Positions 22,925 through 35,200 of a stretch of DNA of 64,000 nt are shown here, one piece after another. This DNA comes from Spirogloea muscicola (lineage: Eukaryota; Streptophyta; Zygnematophyceae; Spirogloeales; Spirogloeaceae). Below the pieces are notes generated by a model that worked only from the letters and a program-made list of their open reading frames with translations, had not been told where the DNA came from and made no database searches. Made by a program: the position numbers and the translations under genes. Within the stretch, counting starts at the first letter, position 1; the number at the start of each line of letters is the position of its first letter. Location of the stretch: NCBI GenBank assembly GCA_009602725.1, contig WELB01000089.1, positions 359,501-423,500 of the forward strand, written 5' to 3'.

Positions 22925-23965
22925 GTTGTGTGTATTAGCGCTTTCTGGCCCCTTCAGGTATTGTCATTTCCTTCGGGGCTGGCTTTTCGCAGCCCTCGTC
23001 CCCTTCCTTTGCATGACTTTACTGTTTCCAGATGCCACTCACGGCCATTGCTATACTCTCGCCGTCCACATGCACGCAGGCCGCGCAATGGCTGCTGCAT
23101 CTGGGTCTAGACGGAGTGCCTCTTTCCCGGCTGCGAGTTACTCGGATTTGCTGCTGCTCCTCCGTGGGTACTGAGCTTTCCTTTGCGTCGTCTCGTGTCT
23201 AGCTGTGTAGCTTTTCTTTCTGGCACCTTTCTTGGCTCTTTAGATATGTCCATTCGTTTTGGGCTGGCTTTGCCAGCCCCTCTTCTCTATGGGCGAGCAA
23301 TTATTTCTTATACTCAGGGGGAGCTGCTTTTTTGGCCTGTTGTTTTAGCGCCTCTCGGCCCTTTCAACCTTGTTCATCTTTTCTGGGCTTTTCACAGCTC
23401 TTGCCCACTTTGGAAGAGCTCCTTCATCTGGGCTCTCTTAGCTATCACCTGATCTTGCAAGAGCTGTTCATTCCCCCTCTTACTTTCCAGCCCCTATCCT
23501 CAATGGGCGAGCCGCCCTCCTTACTTTGCCTCTGGCTTGTTCTTCCTTCCCCTCAGCTCATCTGACACGGGGTTAACGAGAGGGCCCTGTTAGTGCCCTG
23601 TTTGTCTAGCCTGTGGCTCCGTTAAGATAGTCACGAACTCCCTTTGTATGCAATTTGCTGAATTCGCAGCCGTCTTTCCATAATATATATGGAGTACTTC
23701 AGTATAATGTAAACATCTGAAGGGTACTTCTAGTCATTCTACTTGCTCGTAGTATAACAGCTGCCTTCTATCTCTTTCCTCCCCTCAGCAAGTCAGCTCA
23801 CCTAATATCCTGATGCTGACACGGGTGAACTACAAGGCGCCCTCTGTCCGTCTCGCCTGTGGCTCGCACATAAAGTCTTGATGTAGTCTTGTGTCGCTAA
23901 TACACTCTGAATGGCTGGCTTTTCACAGCCGCTCTTTCAACTTAAGCATTCTTCGTGATTTTAGT
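22925..23965 (+). mobile_element. series of LINE ends and tails (types A, B and C)
   Basis: The series contains a type-A tail at 22970-23020, a C-terminal end MHAGRAMAAASGSRRSASFP...LLLLLRGY-stop at 23070-23174 and a type-B tail at 23259-23312. A type-A tail follows at 23380-23430, and two type-C tails at 23600-23690 and 23845-23950. Almost every base of this 1 kb is LINE 3' sequence. Confidence 0.7.
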
Positions 23966-24157
23966 AGCTGGCTCCCATTCCAGCCCGCCACCGACACTCC
24001 CGAAGTTCCCGCCGCGTCCTCCGCCGCCGCCGCCGCCGCCGCCGCCGCTGGGCCAGTGCCGATCATGTGATCAATCGGACCGCGTCAGGAAAGTGCCAGC
24101 TCCTCGGTGACCTGCCCCGGCCCAGCGGCAGGGCGCGATCCGGCGAGCAATGGCCCC
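23966..24157. promoter_or_regulatory. GCC-repeat island upstream of ARMH3
   Basis: A (GCC)n run at about 24022-24050 and GC-rich flanks directly precede the ARMH3 start codon. It begins immediately after the last LINE tail, so the promoter region is under 200 bp. Confidence 0.45.
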
Positions 24158-27100
24158 ATGAGGCCACCGGCGCTGAGCAGGCCGGGCGCCGGCGCGGGCC
24201 TCAAGCCCGCGCTGCGCGAGAAGTTCGTCAGCGTGTACGAGGACGTTTTCGAGGGGCGCAGTCCGCTGCAGGCGGCGCGCGACCAGGGCTTCGCCGGCCG
24301 CCAGGGCCTGCAGCGCTTCTGGGACGAGCTCCTGCTGCTCAAGGTGCCTCGCCTCGGCCATCTCCCGTTAGCTTCATTGGCTATATCAGCCTTCTCATGT
24401 GGTTGCCGCCAAAGCTCTTGCAGAAGATTGACTCTCAAATGCTTTGAATTTGCTGCACTGCGCTTCAAGAGCAGGTGAACGAGGCTTACTTGACTGGGCG
24501 CCTGTCGAGGTTGACGGAAGAGGAACTCGTTGGCCGTCAGAAGAGCACAGTCAGTGAAATCTTCGGTACTTGTGTTAGGTAGGCCATGTTCCGCTGTTCT
24601 GCTGCTCTACTTGTGGCACGATGATTCCCTGCGAGGCAATCTCCTTGAGATACTTACCGCTGTATTACTCAGATTAGTTTGTAAGAGCTTGTGTTTTTGG
24701 ACAGCAATCGTACTTCACTGACCTTGAGAGGGCAGGTAAGACAATGTATGACCATTTTTGCTGCCTCGGGCAAATGCTCACTTGTCCTCCACGTACGTTT
24801 TTCAGGTACTTGAGTGATGGCAACTTCATTCGTGTTGCACATGCACTTGAGACCCTATCAATTTTCCTTCGCGAGATCCTCCGCAAGCGGTTCAATGAGC
24901 AGGTCAGCGCTTGTTCACCATTGAGCTATGAAGGTTGCTTGATTCCTGCTTTCAGCATCATCAAAGTTTTGATAGTCTGTAGAAGCTCCTGCGGGCAACA
25001 GGTCAGGCAACCATGTGATGTCAGGATGCCCAGCCGAAGGTCCTATTATGAAAAAATGCAAGGGTGCTGCTGAGTGGCAAGCACATGCTTTTGTCGGAAT
25101 AAGTTGAACAGAGGGAGTCTTCGCTTGTGCAGGGTCTTACTGTCATCTCCTTGGTAGCCGGTTCCATTGACCATGCTGATACGTTCTTCAAGCGTCTATT
25201 TGGAGAAATTACCTCCCTTCTTGTTCAAGACAATGTCCCTTGTCTCTTGAAGGCCTTAGGCCTCCGGTACGCTCTCTCATGGTCAGTCAATAGGAGTATG
25301 TGGCTACTTCTTTAACAGTCTAGGTTCTTCTAAGATTGAGAATGTAACTTCTAAGAAGTACCAGAAGTACTGTTCTTTGATTTGAGATTGACAGCAGAGT
25401 GTCTGCTGTTCACAGGATGTTCTTGGTGATACTGATGGCTACAGAGAACATCAATACCAACTCTGTGGCTTCCTTTTTCTTTACTTGTGACATATTTAAT
25501 GGGCTTATCTCTGTCCTGACTCTGAAGATACCTCAGGAGAGGAAGCGACTAGAATTCGATGCCACATTATGTCTCCTTCTGCTCCTTCTCTGGAAGGAGA
25601 GCCCAAATGCTTATGCATCCAAGCTCTCCTCCCCCATGGCACCTATCCTCACCTTTCTCAACACCACTGCATCTCTTCTTTCACGACCAAGTGAGAGACG
25701 AAGCCTCTCTACCTCGAGGTGCAACGCTGCACTTTGTCAAGTTTGCAAGGCTGTGAGGTCTTTATGATGTGCTAGTATTACATCGTGTCCATGATGAGTA
25801 CTGTGAAAGTGATCCTTAGGCTGGATCTGAGTCCAGCTAGTATGAATGCCAGGAGGCTTCCCCTTGAGCCATGATCGAACCAGACTCAAGAGCATTGTGA
25901 CAGCACTTCGACCTGTATGTTAGCAAGCATACAGGAGGGACACTGAACACGAGCTTGGGTTTTTGTTGTCAGATATCCGGCAGTCGCCTCTGCAGGTCCA
26001 ACCACAGTGTCAGCAACTGAAGCTATCCTGGCATATGTCAACTCCTGGTTAGGAGTGTCAAACTGCAAAAGTCAAGATACTGCTGCGAATGGCACTGGTG
26101 CCAGCCATGAGATGCTGGACTGCGACATAGGGGCATCAAACACTACTGCTGCCACACTCTTGATCTACTTCCTCTTCCATCTCAACCCACTTATGAGATC
26201 GCAGAATGTGAGAATGCCAACTCCGCACCTCATGATCTGGCCAGAAGCGCAACCTGCGTGCATCAGGTGGCAGGTTTCTTGAGTATGTCACAGTACCTTG
26301 GATTTCCAGCCAAATGATACGAATATCAAAACATGCGCTGCCAGGCTTGGTCTCCATCGGGCTTTGTGCAAGTTACACCTGGTGGTGCTAGCAGCAGCCA
26401 ACTGTCACACTCTTGGGGAGACGTGTTCAAGGCATTCATTACCCTGTCCACAACAATGTGCCAGCAGAGCTACCTTAGAACACCAAGTGGTGCATTGAAG
26501 GGTAAACTAAGCCTGATCATCCTGAGAATGTTCATTGAGGACCACACTGCTAACAACTTTATTTCAAACTGTGATCCGAAGACATATGCGGCCATCTCTG
26601 ATGAGCTGCCATTGTCCAATGGTAAGTCATGCAAGCACATGCATTCAGATTCTGAGTCTAAGCCAGGTTGGAGGACGCTCTTGTGCCGTGACAGTATCTG
26701 CCTAAACTTCGGTCACTAGGCACTGCAACAACTGACAGGTCGTGTCGGTGATTTTGCCAGGTGCCATACCTCCTGGACCATCCCGCAATATGGCCTGCTT
26801 CTTCCTTGACCTTGCCAGTCAAGTTCTGGCCATAGCACCTCCCATGGATCTCAGCCATCTAGATGCCGACTTGTACACAAGGGCAGCAGAGCTTGTCTGC
26901 ATCATTCTGCTGAAGAACAAGCCATTCAGCTCAACAAGCTGCAAATGGCAAGCGCTTTGGCAGAACCTCATCTTTACTTGTCGGTGGTGCACTCCAGAGA
27001 TCACATTTCAGGTCAGTGCAGCTTCTGGATCAACAAAACCTCACAGGAACTTTCAACTACTCATTGCAAGCAAACAAAATCGTTCTGCCTATGAGTGCCT

Positions 27101-27862
27101 TCCAATTTATATACATGATGCATACTGTGTTGGCTCCCCTCCTCATTTCCGAGTTTGAAGTTTGAGGACATGATTCTGACAAGGGCATGTGGGCAATTGC
27201 AGAAGCCAGATGTTCCTGAAGTGGCTGGATTGATCGTGGCACTGATGGAGTCTTCCTTGGGCCTTGGGAGCGATCTGCTCGCGGCCACAGAGGAGGTGGA
27301 AAGGATGCACTCCATTGTCATCAGTCAAATGACAGCATTTGAAGGACTCCTAGCAACTGCTGAACGTTTTCCTTCTCCAAAGAGTGGTCCCATCAAGTTG
27401 GTAGGTCAATCTCTCTCCAAGTCAAGCAGCTTGTCATCAATAGACTTGGCTTCGCATTCTACAGGTGTACTATGTGATTGTATGACATTGCATCTTTGTT
27501 GGTCATTTCATATGTGATCTTCAATTGTGCGTCTCATCTGCTTGCCGTTCACATTGATGACAGGCTAGATTAATTGTTTGATTGTGCAGGTCAACATAGC
27601 AGCTCTGAGGCAGCACTATGAAGTCCAGGTGGCAGCCATGGGCGTGCAAGGTGTTCCGTCACAACAGCAGGCGCTGGCAGCCGTGCGCAAGAAGGGCACG
27701 ACTGGCCTGAAGTTGAAGAACAGGCACGCGGGTCCCATGCATACCTACTCCGAGGGCACAAAAGAAACCAGGATACTACACTCCCTTCTCAGGACATTGA
27801 CTGCACAGCAACGGCAGCTGCAGTGGGCAAGCACGCCCAAATTTGAATTGGAGGCCATGTGA
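24158..27862 (+). CDS. ARMH3: ARMH3 / C10orf76 homologue (armadillo-like helical protein), about 10 exons
   Basis: In animals ARMH3 binds PI4KB and GBF1 at the Golgi and is needed for normal secretion and PI4P levels. Exons are 24158-24343, 24475-24578, 24806-24902, 25133-25266, 25416 to about 25690, about 25972-26210, about 26330-26621, 26761-27011, 27161-27400 and 27590-27862. The N-terminus LREKFVSVYEDVFEG...RFWDELLLLK|VNEAYLTGRLSRLTEEEL follows the human order (KVVLMYDEIF...[22 protein letters not shown]). Later matches are HALETLSIFLREI, LLVQDNVPCLLKALGLRMFL, KGKLSLIILRMFIEDHTANN and LYTRAAELVCIILLKNKPF...WQALWQNLI. The protein ends VNIAALRQHYEVQV...LLRTLTAQQ. There is no catalytic motif and no membrane span, as expected for a helical-repeat scaffold. 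The start at 24158 is preferred over 24107 because it leaves the family's short N-terminal extension. Confidence 0.88.
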
Positions 27863-28370
27863 GGATCCTTTGAGGGCGTCAGCATCTCCTGCGATGCTTA
27901 TATGACTTCTGGAAGTCGATGCACATCATTGTGTGCTTGCATGTATCTGCAAATAGGCATAGTAATATTTCAAGGCCAGGGCAGAGCATGCCGCGGCTAA
28001 GCCCAGTGCCACTCCTTGATACAACCGAAAGCAAGGGCACGATCGAGTTGGCGAGATGGTGGGCCAGAGCTCGAAACGCAGAGCTGGCGCTGTGGCACCC
28101 TCCTCCAGGGCTTGGGGATGGCTAGGGGGCCCAACTGGGGGGGGTGATCATACGTAGAGGCTTTTAAGATGAAGGCCCCAACTGTCGATGACAATCTGGC
28201 AGCAAGGGATCTTGTATATGAGTGGTTGTGATGGGTGGTGGACACAGTGCAGCAGCAGTTAAGCAAGCAGAAGGCGGCAGTTGACTGGTAGTGTACAACA
28301 GCATGTACAGGTATGAGCGAGAGGTTTATTGGTGTAAGTGATCGAGGAAGTCAAGGAGACTTTTTCTTTG
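27863..28370. other. no gene seen
   Basis: This is the 3' flank of ARMH3 with mixed composition. I see no conserved frame and no LINE hairpin. Confidence 0.4.
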
Positions 28371-29265
28371 TCTGGCTGCTTCTGGGTATCGCTATGGTGA
28401 CAGCTTTCTAGCTGCAAGCTACTCTGACTTGCGACTGCTGACGAGGACTATATAGCATTGATTTGTAGAAGCCACTTGCGCAGCGGTGGTCAGCGCCCTC
28501 CAGCCCCTTCAGGCCCTATCCGCTCATTATCGTTATTTTTGGGAAGAGCTTAATCCCTCTTCATATTGATGTGAATGACAACATGAGGGGCCGTTGGCCT
28601 GGCCAATGCACAGTAAAACTAGCTCTTTCAAAGGACTGACGGATGTGAAAGGCTAAACAAAAGAATGCACAAGATAGTCGTGGAAAGAGACAGCTCTTCT
28701 GAATCCAAGGTAATGCCTGAGAGAGGCCAGCCTAAAATGTGATAGATCGTAGAGGGCAATGGTCGTGATTGACCAGCACAGAGGAAGAACGAATCAAGTT
28801 CGAAAGGGCCAGAAAAGTGTAGAGAGGAATGAACAAGAATGTAGGCTCTTCCAGTAGAGGGCGATGGCTGGATGGGCCAGCCCAGGAAAAGAGTGAATAA
28901 GGTCTGACGAGACCCAGGATGCCAGCGAGGACGCAGGAGAAAGAAAGTCCCCGCCCATTGAGAAGAGGGGCTGGCAAAGCCAACCCAAAAAGAATGGACA
29001 ATGTTCAAAGCCAAAGAAAGAAGTGCCGAAAAAGGACTACAAGGAGAAAGCGCGCGGTGCGCATGAACATGAAGGGTGGCCAGATCTACCCTTTACAGAT
29101 AACGGGGCAGTAGGCTGCTAGGGGACACTAGTCTCCACGAATGAGCACATACGTAATTGACAAGCTAAGCTGAGGGAGAGAGACTCTCCAGCAGAAGGCG
29201 ATGGCTGTGATTGGCCAGCCCAGAAAGAGAAGCCCAGAAAGAGGAGACAGGACAGCGAACTTGAC
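28371..29265. mobile_element. LINE end on plus strand, then four or more tails on minus strand
   Basis: A plus-strand C-terminal end (ASYSDLRLLTRT) lies at 28400-28440. Minus-strand tails follow at about 28700-28740, 28850-28890, 28955-29065 (type B, nearly identical to 4665-4760) and 29180-29240. Terminal codons (reverse complement of R-G-stop type) are near 29130-29140. Confidence 0.65.
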
Positions 29266-29344
29266 GGGGTACGCCAGACGACGGCGGAGTGCAGTTGCTT
29301 TCCCGTCACGGGGGGCTCTCGGTTAACGGAGAGCCCGAGGGGGG

Positions 29345-32300
29345 TTGTGGACGGTCTCCCGCGCACGGCAACGCCTCAAACTCACACTCGCCCCCGCCGC
29401 CAGGCGCGCCGCAATCCGGGCCGCCTTCTGCGGCGGCGGCGGCGGAAGCGGCGGCGACCGTGGCGGCGGCTGTGGCGGCGGCGTTGGTTGCGGCGGCGGG
29501 CGCAGGCGAGAGGATNTGCCGCAGCTCGTGCGCCAGCTGGTCGGGTGCCTGTGGCGCGACGGCGGCGGCGGCGGGAATGCGGCGGCCGAGCGGCGCGCCG
29601 CCGAGAGCTTTTGCCTGCGCGTCGCCAGCAGCCTCCTGGGCGCGAGCCTGGAGCTCACCGAGGCCGGCGCCGCCGAGGCCGTACGCCGCAGGCTGGCCAA
29701 GGTAGCCGCACTGCCCCGCCAGCCTGGTCGCTCGTTTCGGTTCGCAAGACCGTTACGACTTGTTCTAGTAAGGCAGACCTGCTGCTGGAGCTTCGGCTCC
29801 TCGGTGCCGTCCCTGCAGGCGACTGCTATTAACAATTTTATATCTGGGGCGAAACAGGCTGCTCAAGTCGTCGCTCCACTTCATTATGACCGGACGGCCA
29901 TGTGTTGCTATCAGCTCTTACATTCATTACCGAGGCCTGTCACAGAGGGGCGCTCTTGAGAGGCGGGCTGCAATGAGTCACCCGCCTCATTGAGGCTGGT
30001 AGCTGTAGCCGACGCCTGAGTCTGCAAGTCGGACGGTTGTGGTTCGCCAGCAATTAGCGCTGGAAAGCTAAAAAGCCTGGTCTGCCGGATGACAGGCAAA
30101 GCGCACGGAGGATGTGGCTAAGTTCGACAGGCTTGCGAGCAAGCTCTCAGCAGGCAGCGGGCCTGGCGCAATCCAACGCCGGGCTGCCCTTCTCCACCTC
30201 CTCCTGAGGATTTCAGATCAAGCAAGCAATGAGCACGTCTCAAGCGATAAGGGTGATCCTCTTTGGAGCTATGCGAAGCACTTCACGTCGTCCACTGCCC
30301 ATAGCATCAATTCCGACTTGGACTCAGTCACCTCCAACTCTAAGAACGTGCACAACCTTCCTGGAGACACTCTGCCCGCAAAGGTCGAGAGGAGACGGCC
30401 CGCACCTGAGGACACGCTCAAGGCTATGGAAAATGCCAAGAGAATCACGTGGAAGAACTTCATGCAGAAGCTGGTAATAGAATGGCTGGGCACAAGAATT
30501 ACCATGAATGCTTGGGGTTTGACCCAAGCTCATAAGGCATGAGAGACTTGGATAGGCTATCTATGGTTGCAGATGATTGATACTAATGTTATGCCTAAGA
30601 GCAATGATGGCCCTTCAATCACACTTAGCTGATGGCAACTCATGGACTTGGCAGGGCTGGCAGGACGGCGTGCTGGAGGAGGACCTTGTGAGTGGGGTGC
30701 TGTACGCCTGCCAGGGAATCGACAGCAAATACATTGCTTATGATGCTCAAGCTGAGGTTTACAAGGTCAAGCATGATGTGCAAGTGCCCAAGATACACAA
30801 GAAGATGGTGGAGGAGCTCGGGGAGGCTGGCTGCCTCTATCAAAAGCTCAGACTTGATGTTCTCGAGAAGCTGGAGAAGGGCCAGGTGGACGCGGACGGT
30901 CATGTCTGGCAGGTGAATGAGCTTGTCTACTACCATTGCGGATATTGTGCTGTAGGCACTACTAAAAATATGAACAACGATAGTTCACCATCATCTTGCA
31001 CCGCAAGTATTGCAGGTCTGTGTTGAAGAGTGGAAATATTGTGCTGTTTGTTGCATTAGCTTCTGAGGAGCCAAGGCACCTTGGCTATGACAACCCTTCG
31101 CTGAAGGATGGTATCGCTCACATGAAGTGATTACGACTATATCAACAAGCAGCAAGCATCGGCTATAAGATGCTCAGTCTACGTGGACCTCTGTCATTGT
31201 TCTGCAGGGATTTTGCCAAGTCGTCCATGAGGAGATCAAGGAATACTACTCTCTCCTTGCAAAGCTTGCGCAGCAGGTTGGTCAATCAGAAACATGTCCT
31301 AGTCTTTTGGCTGGTCATGACCTGCAAGTCCTATTGTCATGTTCTGTGGACAGTTGATGTTATATTGCACAAGTGCAGACTAGCTATTGACCGAAGATCC
31401 ATGATGACCATAAAGTGGTCATCAATGGGATCTGTGGTCATCAATGGGATACATAGCGACAGCTGTGTTGCGCTTGCATATGGAAATCCAATCCTCTTCT
31501 CTTCATGGATCAGCAATCTTCAAGCTTGCATGGGCTGAAAGGTTTGCAATGACAAGCAGGCCCTTCTACCCATACCCTCACCTATGTTGGACACCACCCC
31601 CGAGGCCGTGTCTGAGTTGCTCGATGCCGACGAGAAGGGCGGACCAACAGATCCATTGTCCTACCTCACATTGCGGCGCCTGTACTGCTGGCTTGGAGAA
31701 CCACTAAGGAAGATGCGACTGCTTTGTGAGCTTGTGAGTGTCTGCAAGTAAGTTTCAATTCGAAGGCATAAGGCTTCTGTGCCATGTCATTGCAGGAGTA
31801 TACTGATCCATATTCTCATGCACAGAGCTCTGCAGAAGCATTCCTCGCTATTAGTGAGCATCCAATCCAATTTTTCAATCAAGGACATGGCATGGCATTG
31901 TAGGGCCTAAGATACATCTGCAGCACTTGACAGGGGTTTGAAAGGAGGAGCCATGATTGGCAAGGTCTACGAGCGCTCGCGTCCTGGCATCCGGGAGGAG
32001 CACGAGCTCATGACCCATATTTTTCAGGGCTGCTGCAGCTCGTATCTAAGCATCCTCTGGAAGTGGATCTTGGAGGGCAACCTCACCGACTCTCAGGAGG
32101 AGATGTTTATAGTCCAGAGCAGCGACTACAAAGAGGAGAGGCTGTGGAGCTCAGGTTTCAGGTCTGCAGATTGTCAATATGGCATGAAGATGTGCAATTC
32201 GGACTTGCTAAACAGAGGAGTGGGGGACTCAATGACCAATGTGAAGCGTCAATTTGCACTTCAGAATCAAGCTTGAGTCCAGAGAAATTAGAGCAGCAAT

Positions 32301-34855
32301 CAAGTTCTCTGATATCAGATGTCACTGCTGCGGCTTGACTGCAGGCTTAATGAGGCCATGCTACCAACTTTCATCTCCAGATCGATGGCACTTAAGATCC
32401 TCAGATGCGGGAAGTCAATCAACTTCCTGAAACGGTTAGTGATAATCTGATAATACTTGTGCTGCATTATTTATGACCTACATGCTGGTGCCTCCACTTG
32501 TATTGTTTGAAAAGAAGGATTTGCCAAAGAGTATGCACATCTGAAGCTGATTGTTGATGCAGATGTTGCAATGATGGGGGCTGGATGGAGGCTGCAGATG
32601 GGGCTGTCGCATCTTTGGGCATCGAGGACGTGAAGATAGCCTATGGGAAGACAGAAGCCCTGGAGCTAATGGTTGAGAAGGTGTCCAGTCAGATTGACCT
32701 ATATCTTCTCAAGGTAGGATCAACATCCCCTCAATGCAAGTAAGTATTTGCTTACTTAAGCTCGAATTGGCAAGTAGTATCTTTCTCTTCTTAATGATGG
32801 TTACCGTGCTGGTATGCATTTTATGTACAAGTGATTCTTCCTTCCTCACTCTGAAGTTATGTGGATCTTATCAACATTAGGTCATGCTGGATAAATACAA
32901 ATTTATGGAGCACTGTGGAGCATTCAAGCGATATTTCCTTCTGGGACAAGGAGAGTTCATACAGGTAACTACATATTCATGTTGCAGATTGATATGTACT
33001 TGGTGGATTGCCCCTGCAATTTCTGCTGTGATTGGAGGATTCTGGAGTCAGTAACTAACACAGGCAACTGACACGGAGAAGCTCACCTGTATGGATGCCT
33101 TATACACAGTGCCTGATGGACACACTAGCTCCAGAGCTCTCAAAACCAGCCAGCACAGTGAGCATGTTCGACCTGTCTGGCATCCTGGAGTCGGCAAAGA
33201 GGTCCTCCAGCGCACAGTACCATGATGCAGAGCACCTGGACCGGCTGAACATCCACTCCTTAGATATGCTGTAAGGAGGTGCCACTTACACATCACAATG
33301 ACCTCGTCAGTCTCAGGCCCTGTGTCACAGCCTTGACAAGACGGAGTTAGTCCACAGCATCATTGATCATGAAGTCTTTGCTTAAAGTGTCATTTTTCAC
33401 AGCTACTCCTCTTTCTTAGTCATACCATTCTACCAGATCTCATTTTTTCTTTGGTGTCATGGGTCGCTTGCCCCAGCTGAGGCCTGCTATTGCTCCTGCA
33501 GGGGCTCGGATGATGGTTGGGCCATCTTCAAGCTGGAGTACAACCTGGAGATGCCGCTGACTGCACTCTTCACACATGCCTCCATCCAGGGTTATCAGAC
33601 TGCGTTTAGGTTCCTCTGGCACCTCAAGCGCGTCGAGAGCTCCGTGTATGCAGCCTGGACACTCCTGAAGGTAAACGATGTCTTGCAAGGCTTCTGACTT
33701 ATCAAAGAAGGCCCTCATTTTAGTCTCAAGCTTCTTCCATGATTTCCTTCTTGCAGGTCGCTAATCCATCCTTTTGGGGTGCATCAATTCTGAGATAGAA
33801 ACCTGAGCTACTCCTGAGAATCATATGTGAGACAGGCTAGTTCCCGTCTTGCAAGGCAAGAGAGAGAGAAGGAGCTAGCTCGCATCTTGCGGCAAAGTGA
33901 GTTCCTACGCAGCGAGATGAACAACTTCATGACTAACCTCCAGTACTACGTCATGCTGGAGGTAGTGGAGACATCTTGGGCATCTTTCTTGAGCAACGTC
34001 CAGGTGCGTTTAGCAGCTCTTAGCCAGCAGTGGAGTGCACAAGACAATCTGAGGTAATCTGGTTATGCGAGAAAGTGCATGCATGCAAGACTTTTGCAGA
34101 CCTTATCCCCAAGCACCTCGAGCATCTTTGAAGGACTTAGCTGTGACATGTTAGCACTATTGTCGCGTTGATTGTACAGGCTGGCAAGTGCTTGGATGAC
34201 TACCTACAAGCCCTGCAGGCCTTCCTGGCAGCGGTTTTGGCTAAGGCCTTCATTGGCCGAGACTCTAGCCTGCTGAAAAGCCTGCTTATGAGGACCCTTG
34301 AGTGCATTTTGCGCTTCCACGAATTTGTTGCTGTACTTCACACCAGCTTGCAGGAGTCTCAGGAGAAGTAAGCGCGTCCTTGCTGCAACTGCTCCATGTT
34401 GAAAATCTGGACTTGTTGCAGCTGCTCAGCTTAGTTGTAGTCTGTGTTCCATGAGGGCGACAAGCTCCTTAATAGGGGGTTGGAATGGATGAGATAATTG
34501 AGCATAATGCAACGCAGGATGTAGCTGATGCAGACGAACACAAGCCAAGTTGAATACTCAGATGTGCTATGGAATGTGCAGGCGAGAAGTGGCTGCGCAG
34601 GAGATGGCGCGGCGCTCGGCGGCCGGCCGGTGGGGTTCCACTGAGGAGGAGCCAGCGTACCACTCCCTGCCTGCGCCGGCGCTGCGCAAGTTCAGCATTG
34701 AGCTGCAGGCCCTCGCTGCCGAGTTCTCGAGCCTGCTTGAGGGGTTTCTGAGCCAGCTTGCTGTCACCAAGCCCGTGAACGTGCAGTACCTGCTCTTCCG
34801 GCTGGACTTCTCGGGCTACTATAGCAGGACCTTGACGCTGAGCCCAGCAGTTTGA
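29345..34855 (+). CDS. GCP3: gamma-tubulin complex component 3 (GCP3/SPC98), about 14 exons; start codon not found
   Basis: GCP3 pairs with GCP2 and gamma-tubulin to nucleate microtubules. The open frame from 29345 has no ATG; the first convincing residues are PQLVRQLVGCLWRDG at about 29516, where one base is N. The next exon (from about 30107) has KFDRLASKLSAGSG...RRAALLHLLLRIS, as in GCP3 N-termini. Later blocks are EDLVSGVLYACQGIDSKYIA, LSYLTLRRLYCWLGEPLRKM, YLSILWKWILEGNLTDSQEE and LKILRCGKSINFLKRCCNDG. They continue with LLKVMLDKYKFMEHCGAFKR and YFLLGQGEFIQ (32881-32966), LMDTLAPELSKPASTV (about 33104-33270), LGSDDGWAIFKLEYNLEMPL, FRFLWHLKRVESSVYAAW and NFMTNLQYYVMLEVVETSW. The end is YLLFRLDFSGYYSRT and the stop at 34853-34855. 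The order of Spc97/Spc98 motifs is complete. A GGC-rich island at 29420-29510 covers the start. Confidence 0.9.
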
Positions 34856-34929
34856 GTCTTGATCAGAAGCCAACAGGTTCCACATCTTGCCCGCGACTTT
34901 ATGTGTCGCCAGGAAGTCGCTGCTCTGAA

Positions 34930-35200
34930 GTCAACTTCCCTCATCCAGCCCGCGCAATGGTGAAGAGGCTCCCGGCACTTACCCAGAGTCGGGCCAGGTT
35001 CTCCTCAGCGACCCTGGGGTACAGCAAGACGTGGCACCACCGACCTTCTCCACGGGCCAGCGGGACATGGTTGGCCAATGAGGAGGGCTCGGGCCTGCAA
35101 CACGGTCGCCAAGGCCAGCCGCCGAGGCTGCTCCTCGCCAGCCTGGAGAATGTACTCCAGAAGGGCCCGATGGCTGTGAGAGGAATCAGCTGTTTCAAAG
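34930..35200 (-). other. coding-like patch of unknown origin downstream of GCP3
   Basis: The minus strand has two overlapping stop-free stretches that read like ordinary protein: LLEYILQAGEEQPRRLALAT with VLQARALLIGQPC, and GRWCHVLLYPRVAEENLARL with a plausible donor (CTCTGG|GTAAGT). They could be exons of an unlisted gene or an old LINE or gene fragment. I do not recognise a family. Confidence 0.25.
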
